NCBI GenBank assembly: GCA_032622095.1
Contig: CP136061.1
Span: 25,362,991-25,426,990 of the forward strand
Direction of reading: 5' to 3'
DNA length: 64,000 nucleotides
Origin: Siphonodentalium dalli
Lineage: Eukaryota > Mollusca > Scaphopoda > Gadilida > Siphonodentaliidae
Under the pieces are notes generated by a model. The model was not told the origin of the DNA and ran no database searches. It saw only the letters and a program-made list of their open reading frames with translations. The position numbers and the translations under genes were made by a program. Below, piece by piece: positions 1 to 12,799 of the stretch. Numbering within the stretch: position 1 is the first letter of the stretch; the number at the start of each line of letters is the position of its first letter.

Positions 1-130
1 ATACAATCACGCAATCTCGAGATGGGACCTCCTTCTAATGTGAAGTAGATTTGTTCAATGTTATAAAGTGTCCTGTCAGAACGGGTCAGAACATCAAAAA
101 GTTCCCAGGTTTTGTATCGGTGGAATATTA

Positions 131-352
131 TCACCACTGGCGTTTAGCCATGCAGAGCGGAGATTCATAACATGATCTACAATATCCGCACACTAGTATA
201 CTGCATTGCCCATCGTAAAATCCGTCGATAAACGTCACAAAATCACACCAGACACCATCTGTATACCCTACACGGGAAGCCAACTTGACATTTATTAATA
301 ACTGGACTGAAGTGCAATTCGATTCTGCGGCGCTGAACACAATGAAAATGGA
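131..352 (-). CDS. possible orphan 3' coding exon, unknown product
   Basis: On the minus strand a good acceptor (TTTCAG) ends at 353, followed by about 73 open codons and a TGA at 131-133. The end of the peptide is cysteine-rich, with five Cys in about 32 residues (motifs VWCDF and CGYCRSC). I do not recognise a family. The upstream exon was not found and a second frame is also partly open, so this may be a chance ORF. Flanking sequence (1-130 and 360-890) shows only short repeats of an ATTGCGCTTCA-like motif near 550-640. Confidence 0.22.
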   Translation of the reverse strand, partial: SIFIVFSAAESNCTSVQLLINVKLASRVGYTDGVWCDFVTFIDGFYDGQCSILVCGYCRSCYESPLCMAKRQW

Positions 353-902
353 CTGAAACATAATTCAATAAAACATAATTGCATATCAGCCCAATTAGAT
401 TGTGCTTCAACACTATTATTTATCTATATAATAGCTAACAAAATCCAAGTGTATTGGGATATAAACCCAAAATGGTGTCAGAAATGATAGAATAGCATAA
501 TTAGCTACCGGTACAATTTTGTGAATTTGGCCTCCCATACCTTAATGCAATGAATTGCGCTTCAACTCTAGTGGGTTGGGATTCAGAATAATCGAGTTGC
601 GCTTCAGCATAATTTCATTGCGCTTCAGCTTCAACCCAATTGAATTTCTCTTCCGTGCAACTGTAAATACAGTGAAATTAGCATCGGGGCCATAAATATA
701 TGATATCCACAACACAGTTCAACAGAGGAATACATTAACCGTAATACCTGCATCAAATTGTTAGATATGGCAAGGAATGTGAGCAGAATAAAACAGGGTC
801 ACCATTTTCGTTTCACGTAGAGGCCCTTGAAACAAGTGGAAACAAGTGGAAACAGACATCCCGTGACTATATAGTTTTCAAATGTTTTTTCTTAGGTTCT
901 TC

Positions 903-2870
903 TGAGACGATATTAAGACTCGGGAGCAATTTTATTTCAAGTTGATTCAGTGGAAACATCACGAAATAAATTGGGACAGTGGTAACACTATATATTTTTA
1001 TTTAATTAATTTTTTGTTTTTTTTCTCTGATATGATGGAAACAGAGGAAACAAACCATTCCCGAACAATATTAAGACTCGGGAACAATCTTATTTCAAGT
1101 TGATTCAGTGGAAACATCACGAAACAAACTGGGACAGTGGTAACACTATATATTTTTATTTAATTTATTTTTTTCTGATATGATGGTAACAGATGAAACA
1201 GAGGAAACAAACCATTCCCGAACAATATTAAGACTCGGGAACAATTTTATTTCAAGTTGATTCAGTGGAAACATCACGAAACAAGCTGGGACAGTGGTAA
1301 CACTATATATTTTTATTTAATTTAATTTTTGTTTTTTTTCTTCTGATACGATGGAAACAGATGAAACAGAGGAAACAAACCATTCGCGAACAATATTAAG
1401 ACTCGGGAGCAATTTTATTTCAAGTTGATTCAGTGGAAACATCACGAAACAAGCTGGGACAATGGTAACACTATATATTTCCTTTATTTTTTTTTCTTTT
1501 CTGATATGATGGAAACAGATGAAACAAACCATTCCCGAACAATATTAAGACTCGGTAACAATTTTATTTCAAGTTGATTCAGTGGAAACATCACGAAACA
1601 AGCTGGGACAGTGGTAACACTATATATTTTTATTTAATTTAATTTTTTTTTTTCTGATACGATGGAAACAGATGAAACAGAGGAAACAAACCATTCCCGA
1701 ACAATATTAAGACTCGGGAACAATTTTATTTCAAGTTGATTCAGTGGAAACATCACGAAACAAGCTGGGACAGTGGTAACACTATATATTTTTATTTAAT
1801 TTAATTTTTTTTTTTTTTTCTGATACGATGGAAACAGATGAAACAGAGGAAACAAACCATTCCCGAACAATATTAAGACTCGGGAACAATTTTATTTCAA
1901 GTTGATTCAGTGGAAACATCACGAAACAAGCTGGGACAGTGGTAACACTATATATTTTTATTTAATTTAATTTTTGTTTTTTTTCTGATACGATGGAAAC
2001 AGATGAAACAGGAAACAAACCATTCCCGAACAATATTAAGACTCGGGAGCAATTTTATTTCAAGTTGATTCAGTGGAAACATCACGAAACAAACTGGGAC
2101 AGTGGTAACACTATATATTTTTATTTAATTTTTTTTGCTTCTTTTTTTTCTCTGATACGATGGAAACAGATGAAACAGAGGAAACAAACCATTCCCGAAC
2201 AAAACTAAGACTCGGGAGCAATTTTATTTCAAGTTGATTTAGTGGAAACATCACGAAACAAGCTGGGACAGTGGTAACACTATATATTTTTATTTAATTT
2301 TTTTTTTTCTTTTTTTTTCTGATACGATGGACACAGAGGAAACAGAAGAAACAAACCATTCCCGAACAATATTAAGACTCGGGAGCAATTTTATTTCAAG
2401 TTGATTCAGTGGAAACATCACGAAACAAGCTGGGACAGTGGTAACACTATATATTTTTATTTAATTTTTGTTTTGTTTTTTTTCTGATACGATGGAAACA
2501 GATGAAACAGAGGAAACAAACCATTCCCGAACAATATTAAGACTCGGGAGCAATTTTATTTCAAGTTGCTTCAGTGGAAACATCACGAAACAAGCTGGGA
2601 CAATGGTAACACTAAATATTTTTATTTAATTTGTTTTTCTTTTTCTGATATGATGGAAACAGATGAAACAGATGAAAAAAACCATTCCCGAACAATATTA
2701 AGACTCGGTAACAATTTTATTTCAAGTTGATTCAGTGGAAACATCACGAAACAAGCTGGGACAGTGGTAACACTATATATTTTTATTTAATTTAATTTAA
2801 TTTAATTTAATTTTTATTTAATTTAATTTTTGTTTTTTTTCTGATACGATGGAAACAGATGAAACAGAGC
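903..2870. repeat. minisatellite, about 163-bp unit, 12 copies
   Basis: The anchor ATATTAAGACTCGG recurs 12 times between 910 and 2700 at spacings of 146 to 172 bp. Each unit holds the blocks ATTTCAAGTTGATTCAG and ACATCACGAAACAAG, then a T-rich stretch of variable length and GATACGATGGAAACAGATG. Most length variation lies in the T run. Short open frames here are repeat artefacts and not genes. The 270 bp after the array hold nothing recognisable. Confidence 0.95.
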
Positions 2871-3375
2871 AAATTGTCTTATCACTGAAGTATATTATTA
2901 TTCGGCTAAAGTGGGCATATGAATTCCAAATACCAGTTAACATGGGCTGCAGGGAGAGGGGGCATGAATCGTGTTTAACATGTAACAATCGTCAGAAATC
3001 TAGGGGTGATACCTCATATGGGTGCCTGAAGTTTAGTACCATGGACGTTTGGCACAATGTACCTGGTCGTTTAGTACCCAATATAGTTGATCAGTTGGTT
3101 CTTTCATTGGACACAGTCCGTCTTCCGCCAAACACATAAGCGTGTTACGCCAGCTTTTGAAGTAACTGGCCACTTTTGAAGTAAGTCGCCACTTTGAAGT
3201 TAAAATCGCCAGCTTTTTAAGTACCTCACACTTTTGTAATAAAATCGCCAGCTTTTTGTAGTAAAGAGAGGTCTCAGCTTTTGTAATAAAAATCGCCAGG
3301 TTTTGTAGTAAAAAAAACATCTCTACTTTTGTAATAACAAAATTACAGCTATTGAAGTAAATCGACTCAATCAAT

Positions 3376-3860
<485 letters not shown>

Positions 3861-4839
3861 AAACATGCATATTTCCTCGAAATGTGGTGACGTGACAGAT
3901 GTATCAGTTCCAACGGAAAATAGTTGGTCTATTTGGCCTCGTATTTATAAAGTAAAAGTCCTATGTCAAACTTTCAGGGCGCAATGTCCGTGGTGCTAAA
4001 CGTTCAGTCTTCTTTCAAAAATTTTCAACGAAATATACGAATACAAATAATTTTACTGTCGATTGTCAGGCAGAGCAATCAAAAATTCAACGCATAATAC
4101 AATTAGGAAGGAATTGAATGCGATTGTGGTTGATGAATCTAAAATAATTAGTTTACTTCATCCACAACTTCCCCTTGGTTTTAATACTTCTTGAATACTA
4201 TGTGTAATATGCTATCGTGAAGACTATACATAAGACGCAATGTTCGCGGAGCCAACAGGTTTAGTGTCCTTTCAAAATGTATTCAATGAAATAAACGAAT
4301 ACAAATGATTGCATTGTTAATTGTCAGGCAGCGCAAACAAAAATGAACACTTACCGCAATTAGGAACGAATTGAACGCGATTGTGGTTGATGAAGTAAAA
4401 TAATAGTTAACTTTTATCGTCAACCCCCCCCCCCCCCATTAGATGTTACAGTTTTTGAATAGCTATGCATAATATGCTATCACGAAAGCAATATATGATG
4501 GTATAATAAATTACCCTTGCTATGTGTACCTCCAAGGGGAGGTTGGGGATCAAGTTAACTAATTGTGTTACTTCATCAACCACAATTGCATTAAATTAGT
4601 TCCTAACTGTGTTATGCGTTTCATTTTTTTGCTCTGCCTGATAATCGACTATAGCAGTATTTGTATTCGTATATTTCGTTGAATAAATGTTGAAAGGAGA
4701 TTGAACCTTTTGGCATCACGAACATTACGACTTGAAAGTTTGACATTTCCTCCAAAGACGTGGCCAAATAGACAAACTATTTTCCGTTGGAACTGATATA
4801 TCTGTCACGTCACACCATTTCGAGGTAATATACATGTTG

Positions 4840-5310
4840 CCATGTTACTGGACTGACAGAACGTCTTCGGACACATATCGGGACACCAGCGTGGAATCTC
4901 TTATGTATTGTCAGACGCATGGTCACACCGAACTTCTTCTGACAAACGTCGCACATGTAAGGTCGTTCACCTGTGTGGATTGTCAGGTTGCGTCAGGTTG
5001 CCTGACTGACTGGGAAGAATCTTACATACCCGTAGGATTGAATACCTATACATGTGTGTACTCTTGTGCTTATCGGGGAACCGGAATCACTAAATGCCTT
5101 TTGGTACACGTCACACTCGTATGGGCGATCAACTGTGTGGATTCTATTGTGTGCTGATATGACTGAAAGGTATTCGACACACGTCACACTCGTATGGTCG
5201 TTTACCGTTGTGGATTCTTTTGTCATGGAACCGCATTCAATAAATTCATTCGGTCACAAGTCACACTCGTATGAGCGATAGCCGCTATGGATTATCGGGT
5301 TGACTTTGTC
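4840..5310 (-). pseudogene. degenerate C2H2 zinc-finger exon, right foldback arm
   Basis: This is the inverted counterpart of the exon at 3376-3860. On the minus strand it reads HTVDRPYECDVYQKAFSD and [18 protein letters not shown] with frame changes and stops. The acceptor AG present in the left arm is changed to CG here. One cysteine of a finger is replaced by Tyr (CDVY). It cannot make a working zinc-finger array as it stands. Confidence 0.6.
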
Positions 5311-5739
5311 ATGAAAATCGTCCAGCGCCGGTAAAAATTGATTGAGTCGGTTTACTTCAAATGCTGTAATATTGTTATTACAAAAGTGGAGACATGTTTT
5401 TTTTATTACAAAAACGGAGACCTCACTTTACTACAAAAGCTGGCGATTTTATTACAAAAGTGGTGAGGTACTTCAAAAGCTGGCGATTTTTACTTCAAAA
5501 CTGGAGACATACTTCAAAAGTACCACATTTCTTCTAGATCTGGATATATCCTTCCGCGAAAAAATACCTCTAATTATACCAGAGATCTAGGCCACAGGGG
5601 TCATAGGTAGAGGAGTCCAGAATGGGTTTAGGTTGCTATGTTTTCAGACTTTTTACAGAAGTCTATTCAACAAGAGACATTCAGTGCACGCAAATAAACA
5701 CGAGTCGCAAAAACGTATGTATAAAGTAATAACGGGAAC

Positions 5740-5947
5740 ATACATTCATGTTTACACATAGTTTATTATTCACAATAGATGTCACAATCATTGTAAGTTC
5801 AACATGTCAGCCAATACTTGTCTTGTTCGGTCGGTGGTCAGTTCTGTTCTGTCATTCTCGGTAGCTGGGAGTGACGTCACATCCTCGGGTGCACTCGAAC
5901 CGGATAACCAGTACTCTTCGGGACCTAATTCCGCTACATTCCCCCCA
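5740..5947 (-). pseudogene. terminal segment and 3' UTR of the decayed gene
   Basis: The minus strand reads VAELGPEEYWLSGSSAPEDV and onward to a stop at 5788-5790, followed by a 3' flank with AATAAA. The same block, down to and including the polyadenylation signal, occurs again at 10250-10480. Homology between the two copies starts sharply at a TGTAG, which looks like an old intron acceptor. Confidence 0.5.
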
Positions 5948-7021
5948 AGCTTTGAAAAAGAGGTCATGAGGGAGAGGGTTGAAGAATTCGCCCATCCATC
6001 GTCATTAGCCAGCCCAGGTTCCAACAAGACTTCTGTTACGTCATAGACATACGTAGACTCAGTTGCAGGGTCTTGTTGTCAACGCATTGGACCCTGAACA
6101 TCGGATGACTGACGAACACTTGTAACTTGGTCGAGGAAGGCACCGTCATATGGATGGCTGATGGAGTGGAATTTCTCAGCATCTCGTATAATCCAACTAC
6201 CATTTTCTGTCATATCTGGTAATGTCTTCGCCAATGTATCGGTCAAATGATTGTCTGGCCAGCTTGTTTACACCGCCCAATGTCTTGGCTCCATTGGGTG
6301 ACCAGTTAAGTTCTTGACCCGGAACGCATGTCGTAGTTACAGTAAGTTCCTTTTGTCGAACTGTATAGAGGTGGTCCGCACTATGTATATTCTGGCCATG
6401 GTGAATAGCTGCTGACATTCACTTCTTGGTCCACTCGACCGATACCCATTGACTGGGTTCTGCATGTTATGTTTCGTGGAATATGTACATCAATGCAGAG
6501 TGAAAGAGAAACCGGGGCCCGGCATTCTCAGTACAACATGCGAATGGTGGTTCGATGTCGGTGTAGTGCATCAGCTGGCCTGATATCCATTACCGATAAC
6601 GCAACCCCAATGTTGGATTCACTCATTTCTGCATTAACTGTGAACATCATTTAAACGTTGCGAACAAGCATATGATTACGTTCAGTGAGTCATGGAGGTA
6701 CATTTCCATACTGGAACCCGCATCATTCTGGCGACAAATAATGGTCTTAATAGTTTGCCATGGAGTCTGATCATGGCTGTGGATCTCTTCACTGCAGTTA
6801 GTAATTACGACCCACGACTGATTCAGCATCATTTGCCACCAGGATCCCAAGGCCATTGATCCGGAGAACCCGCTTTACCTCGGAGCCAGGCATGCGTCAT
6901 TGGACTCTGGCCCGTGTTCTCCCCATATGTTTCTTCTGTGCTTACGGGTATGAAACCTGAGCTTGGTTTAGAGATACAGGTAGACCTGCTTTCTGGACTG
7001 CCCTCAATTGTCAATAGGTCA

Positions 7022-7702
7022 TTATCCAATTGATGGTTCGGCTTGTCGTACACCTGTATTATCGTTCACGATGACAGAAGGATTCAGATACATTGGATGT
7101 TGATCTGGCGGTTCATCGTCGAAGAAAGGCGGCTTGTTCAGTTGACCCACAGTCTCACCAGAAGAGTAAAAGGAAACCGGACTTAGAACTGTCAACACAG
7201 AATCTAAAACATTAGCGGGTGACTCCAGAACTGTTGGAACAGCGTCTGAGATGTTAGTGTATGATTCCAGGACTGCAGAATCAGCATCATAGAATCCCGA
7301 TGTGATCGAATACATGGTAGAGTCAAAGCCAATTTTCTCGGATTCAAGGATGGAGGTATCGCCAATAAGAAACTGAGACTGTACCTCATCGGATGGCAAA
7401 GACTTAAACTGTGTGAGAAGAGGGATCTGGGCGTCTCTCAGATCGACTCTGTCTCCACTTGGCCATCCTTGCTGCTGAAGCAGAACTGCATCCTCTTCAG
7501 ATTCTGAATAATATATTATGCTCAGCTCCAGAGAAACGCTATCGTCCCATTCTAGGTTGATATCATAAATCGGCGACTCTTCGTCTTGTATGTAGCCCGT
7601 GTTGTCATCATGGTTGATATATGTCTCATCCGGTGATAATTGTTTATGCTGAACTGCATTTCTTGAATAGAATGCATACGCATCTGGTGTCAGGAGTTGC
7701 AT
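7022..7702 (-). pseudogene. acidic C-terminal segment of the decayed gene
   Basis: There are 226 open codons, rich in Asp, Glu and Ser, with a local hydrophobic repeat around SxxxTVLES (AVLESYTNISD, TVLESPANVLD, TVLSPV). The frame breaks at about 7040 and continues in another frame to 6829 (YDKPNHQLDNDLLT), then in a third at 6856-6647. No signal peptide or membrane segment was seen. Confidence 0.4.
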
Positions 7703-7774
7703 GTCTTATATTTCAGACTGTACATTCAGCAGTTTACCAGACAAGGTTGTCAGTTCCTGCAACAGTGTCCCTGG

Positions 7775-8963
7775 TTATTCACCGTTGGTAAATGGGCCAG
7801 ACGCATTGTGGGTAGCAGTCGTTGAAGATGATTCTATATTCTTCGTTTGGTTGTAATTAAACTGCGCTTGTGTTGTAAAATTACTAGTCCCACATGCAGA
7901 AGAATCTACCTCCAATGCTGAAAAGGGTGTCGGCATAATATGAAGACCCGTGGTTGGTGGAGCTTCAGTCTTCAACTCAGAGCTGGGGGACATCAAAGTT
8001 GTTGGATCGATAGCCTCGGGTCTGGATGTAAATGTTTCTGCCAATGGCGATATTGGAACCTCAAAATCTAGGAAATCGAGACGGGGATAATCTTTCTGCG
8101 CCAAAGAAAACTTGGGAAACAATTCCTCTAAAGATGATAATGGAACCTCAGAATCTCGGGAATCGAGACGGGGAGGATCTCTATGCATCGAAGAAGACCC
8201 GGGAAACATTTCTTGTGAGGGCGGATCTCGCTGCGCCGAAGAAGTTTGCCGGGAATCTTTGTCGACATGGAGCCGTGTGACTATATTTTTGCCAGCTACT
8301 TCTTCCCCAACTAATTCAATTGGGCTGCCATCTACTCTCTTATATCCATGTACCGACTTGATAGCTATTGTAGGCGACTGATTGTCTAGGACTGCCGTTT
8401 TGGATGCCATTTTTTTCTGATAATTCGCCTTGTAGCAACGTTTTGACAAGTAAGCCATATTGTTTGGATGCTGACTGGTTGTATGCTACTCGTCCTGCCA
8501 TAGTGTCTTCTGATGTTGTGTTGGCAGCTTGATTTGAATGTTGATATGCAGGAACACTGTCGGTCTCTATGGAACTCATCCATAATGGTTGGTTCTGTGC
8601 GGCCATTCTGGATGCCATCTTTGTTTTCTCATCGCCGGCTAGCACGTGAATATCCAGTACACTTGCAGGAATAATCACATCTGCTTCTTCGTCAGAATGT
8701 ATCTCTTCGTCGCTTACCATTTTAGCTAAAGATGATAATGATAATGGAACCTCAAGATCTCGGGAATCGAGACGGGGAGGATCTCTCTGCATCGAAGACT
8801 TGGGAGACATTTCTTCTGATGACGATAATGGAACATCATAATTTCGGAAATCGAGACGGGGAGTATCTTTCCGCGCCAAAGAAAACTTGCGAAACGATTC
8901 TTCTAAAGATGATAATCGAACCTCAAAATCTCGGCAATCAAGACGGGGAGGATCTCTCTGCAT
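7775..8963 (-). pseudogene. repeat-bearing middle of the decayed gene, internally duplicated
   Basis: Two overlapping open frames (8963-8340 and 8458-7775) encode a 28-30 residue repeat with core PPRLDSRDSEVPLSSLEE. About five recognisable units occur in two blocks. Nucleotide blocks 8730-9140 and 8030-8400 are direct duplicates about 700 bp apart, each preceded by an MASKTA...AIKS leader and an ELVGEEV motif. The duplicate shows that the first copy lost 2 nt at about 9050 and that the second shifted frame at an A run near 8410. Confidence 0.5.
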
Positions 8964-9042
8964 CGAAGAAGTTTGTCGGGAATCTCTGTCGACATGGAGC
9001 CGTGTGACTATATTGTTGTCATCTACTTCTTCCCCAACTAAT

Positions 9043-9453
9043 TCAATTGTGCTGCCCTACTCTCTTAGATGCCTGTGTCGACTTGATAGCTATCGTTGAT
9101 GACTGATTGCCCAGGGCGGCCGTTTTGGATGCCATCGTTTGTGGAATCTTCACTGGCTCATGGATAACTGGGTTCGACTGTATTGGCATATCAGCCATCT
9201 TGTATGTCATCTTCATTGCGATCACATCTTCTGAAGGCTCATCGATCTCTCGTCTCCATCGTGCAACTTGGGTTCCAAAAGTGGAAAAAATCAGTTCACG
9301 TAAAGTGGACGCTAAGCAATTTAGTCTTCGACTTCCAAAATAGCCCTTATTAGCATAGTCTTCTATCAATTCCTGTACTTCGTTCGCAAACCCTGACTCT
9401 TGCAGCTCGACTCGAAAATAACTTCTCAGCCTTTGGGGAATCATTTTCTTCAT
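9043..9453 (-). pseudogene. N-terminal open segment of the decayed gene
   Basis: There are 136 open codons with a helical look: a basic start (KKMIPQRLRSYFRVELQ), then FANEVQELIEDYANKGYFGS, and later WRREIDEPSEDV. Upstream, in another frame, 9480-9860 encodes a further acidic, coiled-coil-like stretch (for example KELELEKGNILDE). This suggests one continuous N-terminal domain before a frameshift near 9480. The family is not recognised. Confidence 0.4.
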
Positions 9454-10249
9454 AGTGGAATCATCATCTTCACCTTTAGTAGAATTCCTGTATATATTCT
9501 GGAACTAGACGGACCACGGAATGGGTCTCTCGCCATGCTTCTTGTGCCTTATCTACAAGTTCACGATTTTGCGTGAGCTTGGTCTTTGCTTCTTGGAAAT
9601 TCATCGGCTGATCATTTTTACACAGATCTTTCAAGAGGTCCTGCATCTCATTACTAGTACTAGCTATGTGTCATTCGTCTAGAATATTTCCCTTCTCCAA
9701 TTCTAGTTCTTTTAGAAAGGAGACTACATTGTGTAGGACTGGACCGCCAATATATAGGGCATGTGTAATATTATTATCCACCATGTCCCACACCTCCTTC
9801 TGAAGACCATCTGGCTCTTGCTCCTCTTCTTGAAACCGATAGCTCTCATCTCCATACCGGATGTCGATTATTGGTGCATTTCATGTCTCCATTTTATTTC
9901 ATGTCTCTATCCATCAGTCTTTCGCTCAAGTCTTAGTTTATTGTGACCTTGATTAGCACTGGACATCTTAATTGAACCAGAACCTAAATAAATCAGGGGT
10001 AGCAGGCTTATAAATTAATTTATCCCAGTCTGATCAATCAAGCGTCACGGTATGCAAATACCTAATTTCAAGCGTTTCAGACTATGATTGGCAAATCGAC
10101 TGATTAGTGCACAAGCATTACATGTAAGTACTACAAGAGATTTACCCTCTAAACTTCTGAAAACTCAGCAGGTACTTTTTAATATAATTAATTTCTATCA
10201 ATTTAAATCAATACAAGAGAAAAAAAACATAATCTCATCATCGCCGCCA

Positions 10250-10480
10250 ATAAAGTAATAACGGGAACATACATTCATGTTTACACATAGTTTATTATTC
10301 ACATTAGATGTCACAATCATTGTATTAAATGTAAGTTCAACATGTCAGCCAATACGCGTCTTGTTCTGTCGGTGGTCAGTTCTGGTCTGTCATTCTCGGT
10401 AGCTGGGAGTGACGTCACATCCTCGGGTGCACTCGAACCGGATAACCGGTACTCTTCGGGACCTAATTCCGCTACATGAG
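10250..10480 (-). pseudogene. duplicated 3' terminal exon fragment
   Basis: This is about 230 bp nearly identical to 5740-5947, including the frame VAELGPEEYRLSG, the stop and an AATAAA signal. It has a 9-bp insertion near the stop codon. It lies just upstream (in minus orientation) of the start of the decayed gene, as expected if a tandem pair of paralogues once existed and only the tail of the upstream one remains. Confidence 0.6.
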
Positions 10481-11289
10481 TGTATACATATGTAGTCAAC
10501 TGGGGGTTCCCATAAGCGGGGAGGGGCTGTGGACACTACTTAGTGGGCGCAGGTTCCCAAGTCTTATTGTTTCCACACTCCCCGGGCCAGTTTAATAGAA
10601 TAGAATAGCGAGGTAATCATGAGTTTATTAATCAATAGCATCTATGTGGTTATATGTTGAGTATCTAAGTTTGATATGTTTGATAAGTTCAAATACAAAT
10701 ATTGGTTCTATATATATTATCTCAACTTCTAGTACAATAAATGTCCAAATAACCTACTTCCGGTCATATATATGAGAGAACCGGGTAAACTGACAGAATA
10801 CGTCACTTCCGGTACAGAAAGTGGACGGAGAAATCTACTTCCGGTAAATATGTATTAGCGGACAGTGTAAACAGCCGGAGAATACAACTTCCGGTGTATA
10901 AAATGTTCCCCAAGTTCGTGTTAATTATAATGTCCCCCAAAAACTGTTGCCTACGGCTGGGTAGTCAGAGCTATTAGTAAGAGATGGTGACCATACTCAA
11001 GATAATTCTGACTGAACCAATGTTGCAAGAAACAGTGGCCTTTTTATACGATTTGAGCGGATCGGGAGATCGTATTGGCCGACCAATCGGAGGTCACCGC
11101 TCAAATCGACGAATCAGAACCCCTGCCCCTTTGCACACATTGGATCAGTCCAAAGTTGAAGTGGTGACCAGCTCACCATTAATGGGTCTTTAGTGAAAAG
11201 ACACCTTACAGGTAAGACCTGTTAACAAGTGGGTGAAATCACCCAACATTACCACACATATATCAAAATTAAAAAACTATTTCACTTAC
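10481..11289. other. intergenic stretch with spaced ACTTCCGG motifs and a hairpin
   Basis: There is no gene. Four copies of ACTTCCGGT occur between 10745 and 10900, a word that matches ETS-type binding sites. A 12-bp inverted repeat (CGATTTGAGCGG) at 11049-11060 and 11097-11108 encloses a 36-nt loop. Whether any of this is regulatory is unknown. Confidence 0.4.
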
Positions 11290-11828
11290 TTCAGCAAATA
11301 TATGCTAGCAAATTCTTTCAGACAGATATCGCACTGCAGGGAGTCGTGTCCTTCGTGAGATTTAACATGCCAATTGAGTGACGACAATGAATAATATGTC
11401 TTATCACATATATCACACTCGTAAGGCGTCCCAAGATGTCTTCTCTCGTGCTCTCGGAAAGTATTCTGCCAGCGAAATCGCTTTCCACACACAGTGCACT
11501 CAAACGGGAGCTGTTTAGTGTGAATGATTTTGTGCAGCTGAAGGTATGACAGAGCTTTAAATTGTTTCTTACAAATTTCACATTGAAGTGATCTGTCAAC
11601 TTGGCTCTCCGTAGACTGGTTTTGGGAACTATTTTGTAGTGGTTGTACAGCAAGATTTTCATTCATTTCAGCATCAAGAACATCTTCCTCATTTATGTGA
11701 AAGCTCATTATCTCATTGGTGGTATACTCGTTTGTATTTTCGATGATAGTATTTAGTCGATTCGTTAAAACAACCTTTGAACCAGCTGACGATTTTGTGC
11801 AGCAATTGGCAGATTTACGTATAATGAA
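11290..11828 (-). CDS. C2H2 zinc-finger protein, internal or 5' exon
   Basis: From the ATG at 11706-11708, residues 1-40 are polar and acidic. Finger 1 follows (C43, C46, H59, H63), then finger 2 (C71, C74, H87, H91) and finger 3 (C98, C101, H114, H118). A fourth finger has only its cysteines (C126, C129) before the exon ends at a strong donor, GTAAGT, at 11289. Splitting a finger with an intron is common in this class. The frame stays open and coding-like up to 11828, so the true exon start may be upstream of that ATG. Such proteins bind DNA in the nucleus; the target is unknown. I could not find the next exon. Confidence 0.7.
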
Positions 11829-11829
11829 T

Positions 11830-12394
11830 TATGGTTTCCCAAAACGGAACCCATTATAGGGCGTTTGAAGCAGACATAGCCTTAATTCCCCTGTAATTAT
11901 CCCGGCAAGCTGTGGTCGGAGATGAAACGAGGCATATAATTTCGAGCTAAAGAATTCAATCTATGGATGCCCTCGTTTTTCCCAATGCGGATCAGTGTAT
12001 GTACTTTGAGCGTGGATCGGGGAAATGGAAACCCCATGCTGAAAACAACTTGAATTTATATCTTAATTATTTGAGATTATCACAAAAACCACATTGATAT
12101 TTAAATCAAAATATCGACCAAGCAGCATACAGATAGGGGGCCCTACATGTAGGCCTACGTACTTATATTATATCATAGCCACATATGGCCGGCATTCTAT
12201 TCCATTACTTTGCATACCGGTACCATGAGTTGATATATGAATGTTTTTTTACAACTTAATTCCTGCATGATTTACCTTGCTATCCAGCCCGTGTTGTATA
12301 GAATATCGGTGGTTTCAAATAGTTTCCTTTATAGGCCCTATACATGCTACATGTATGTCCCATTCATATGGGTATGCATATAAATTTGTTTGTT
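11830..12394. other. no recognisable feature
   Basis: AT-rich sequence upstream (minus orientation) of the zinc-finger exon. It could contain a promoter or intron, but I see no decisive motif. Confidence 0.3.
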
Positions 12395-12610
12395 TGATTT
12401 TCGAAGCTTACGAGTGCATTATTTTATATATGCTAGTCTCCCATATGGAACATCGCTTATATAAGAGAATGCACTGGCTTACAACTTATACAAGGTCAAG
12501 GTAAATATTGTTAGGCCAATGTAATCTGCTATATGCAAGGCTCCCTAATCCCTATGGGAGACAAGCATATAATAAAAGAATTAATTGGCACAGGGTTTTC
12601 GCCTTCTTCT
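12395..12610. mobile_element. old, diverged double-hairpin MITE
   Basis: Two diverged palindromic modules (TTATATATGCTAG near 12424 and GCTATATGCAAGGC near 12529) end in GGCACAGGGTTTTCGCC. They match the hairpin-hairpin layout of the younger elements. The spacer-type sequence ACATTCTTTAACAATTTTAT continues at 12650-12790. Clear terminal repeats are missing. Confidence 0.55.
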
Positions 12611-12799
12611 TCGACAGCCGCATATCGCCCAGTTCATTACATTCTTTAACAATTTTATTATTTTTGTTATAATTTTGTTCTTACATTCTTTATATATTTT
12701 GATCATTTTTTCTTATATTCTTTAACAATTTTTATAATTTTGTTATCATCATTTTTTACATTCTTTGAATTTTTTGATTGTGAAATATACCCAACAATC

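Larger units (their letters stand above)
5740..9970 (-). pseudogene. long decayed minus-strand gene, unknown family
   Basis: Coherent but broken coding sequence runs from about 9970 down to a TAA near 5788, with an AATAAA polyadenylation signal at about 5765. Frames change near 9480, 9050 (a 2-nt deletion relative to its own internal duplicate), 8410 (an A run), about 7740 and 7040. TGA codons interrupt it near 9680 and 6085. The product would be hydrophilic and Ser/Asp/Glu-rich, with a helical N-terminal part. No known domain was recognised. Homopolymer frame breaks could partly be assembly errors, so a living gene is not excluded, but the number of breaks favours a pseudogene. Confidence 0.5.

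Noticed and set aside
8032-9099. Plus-strand open frames at 8032-8381 and 8732-9099
   Set aside because: They mirror the minus-strand repeat-coding frame. The minus frames are longer and compositionally protein-like, and the polyadenylation signals are on the minus strand.
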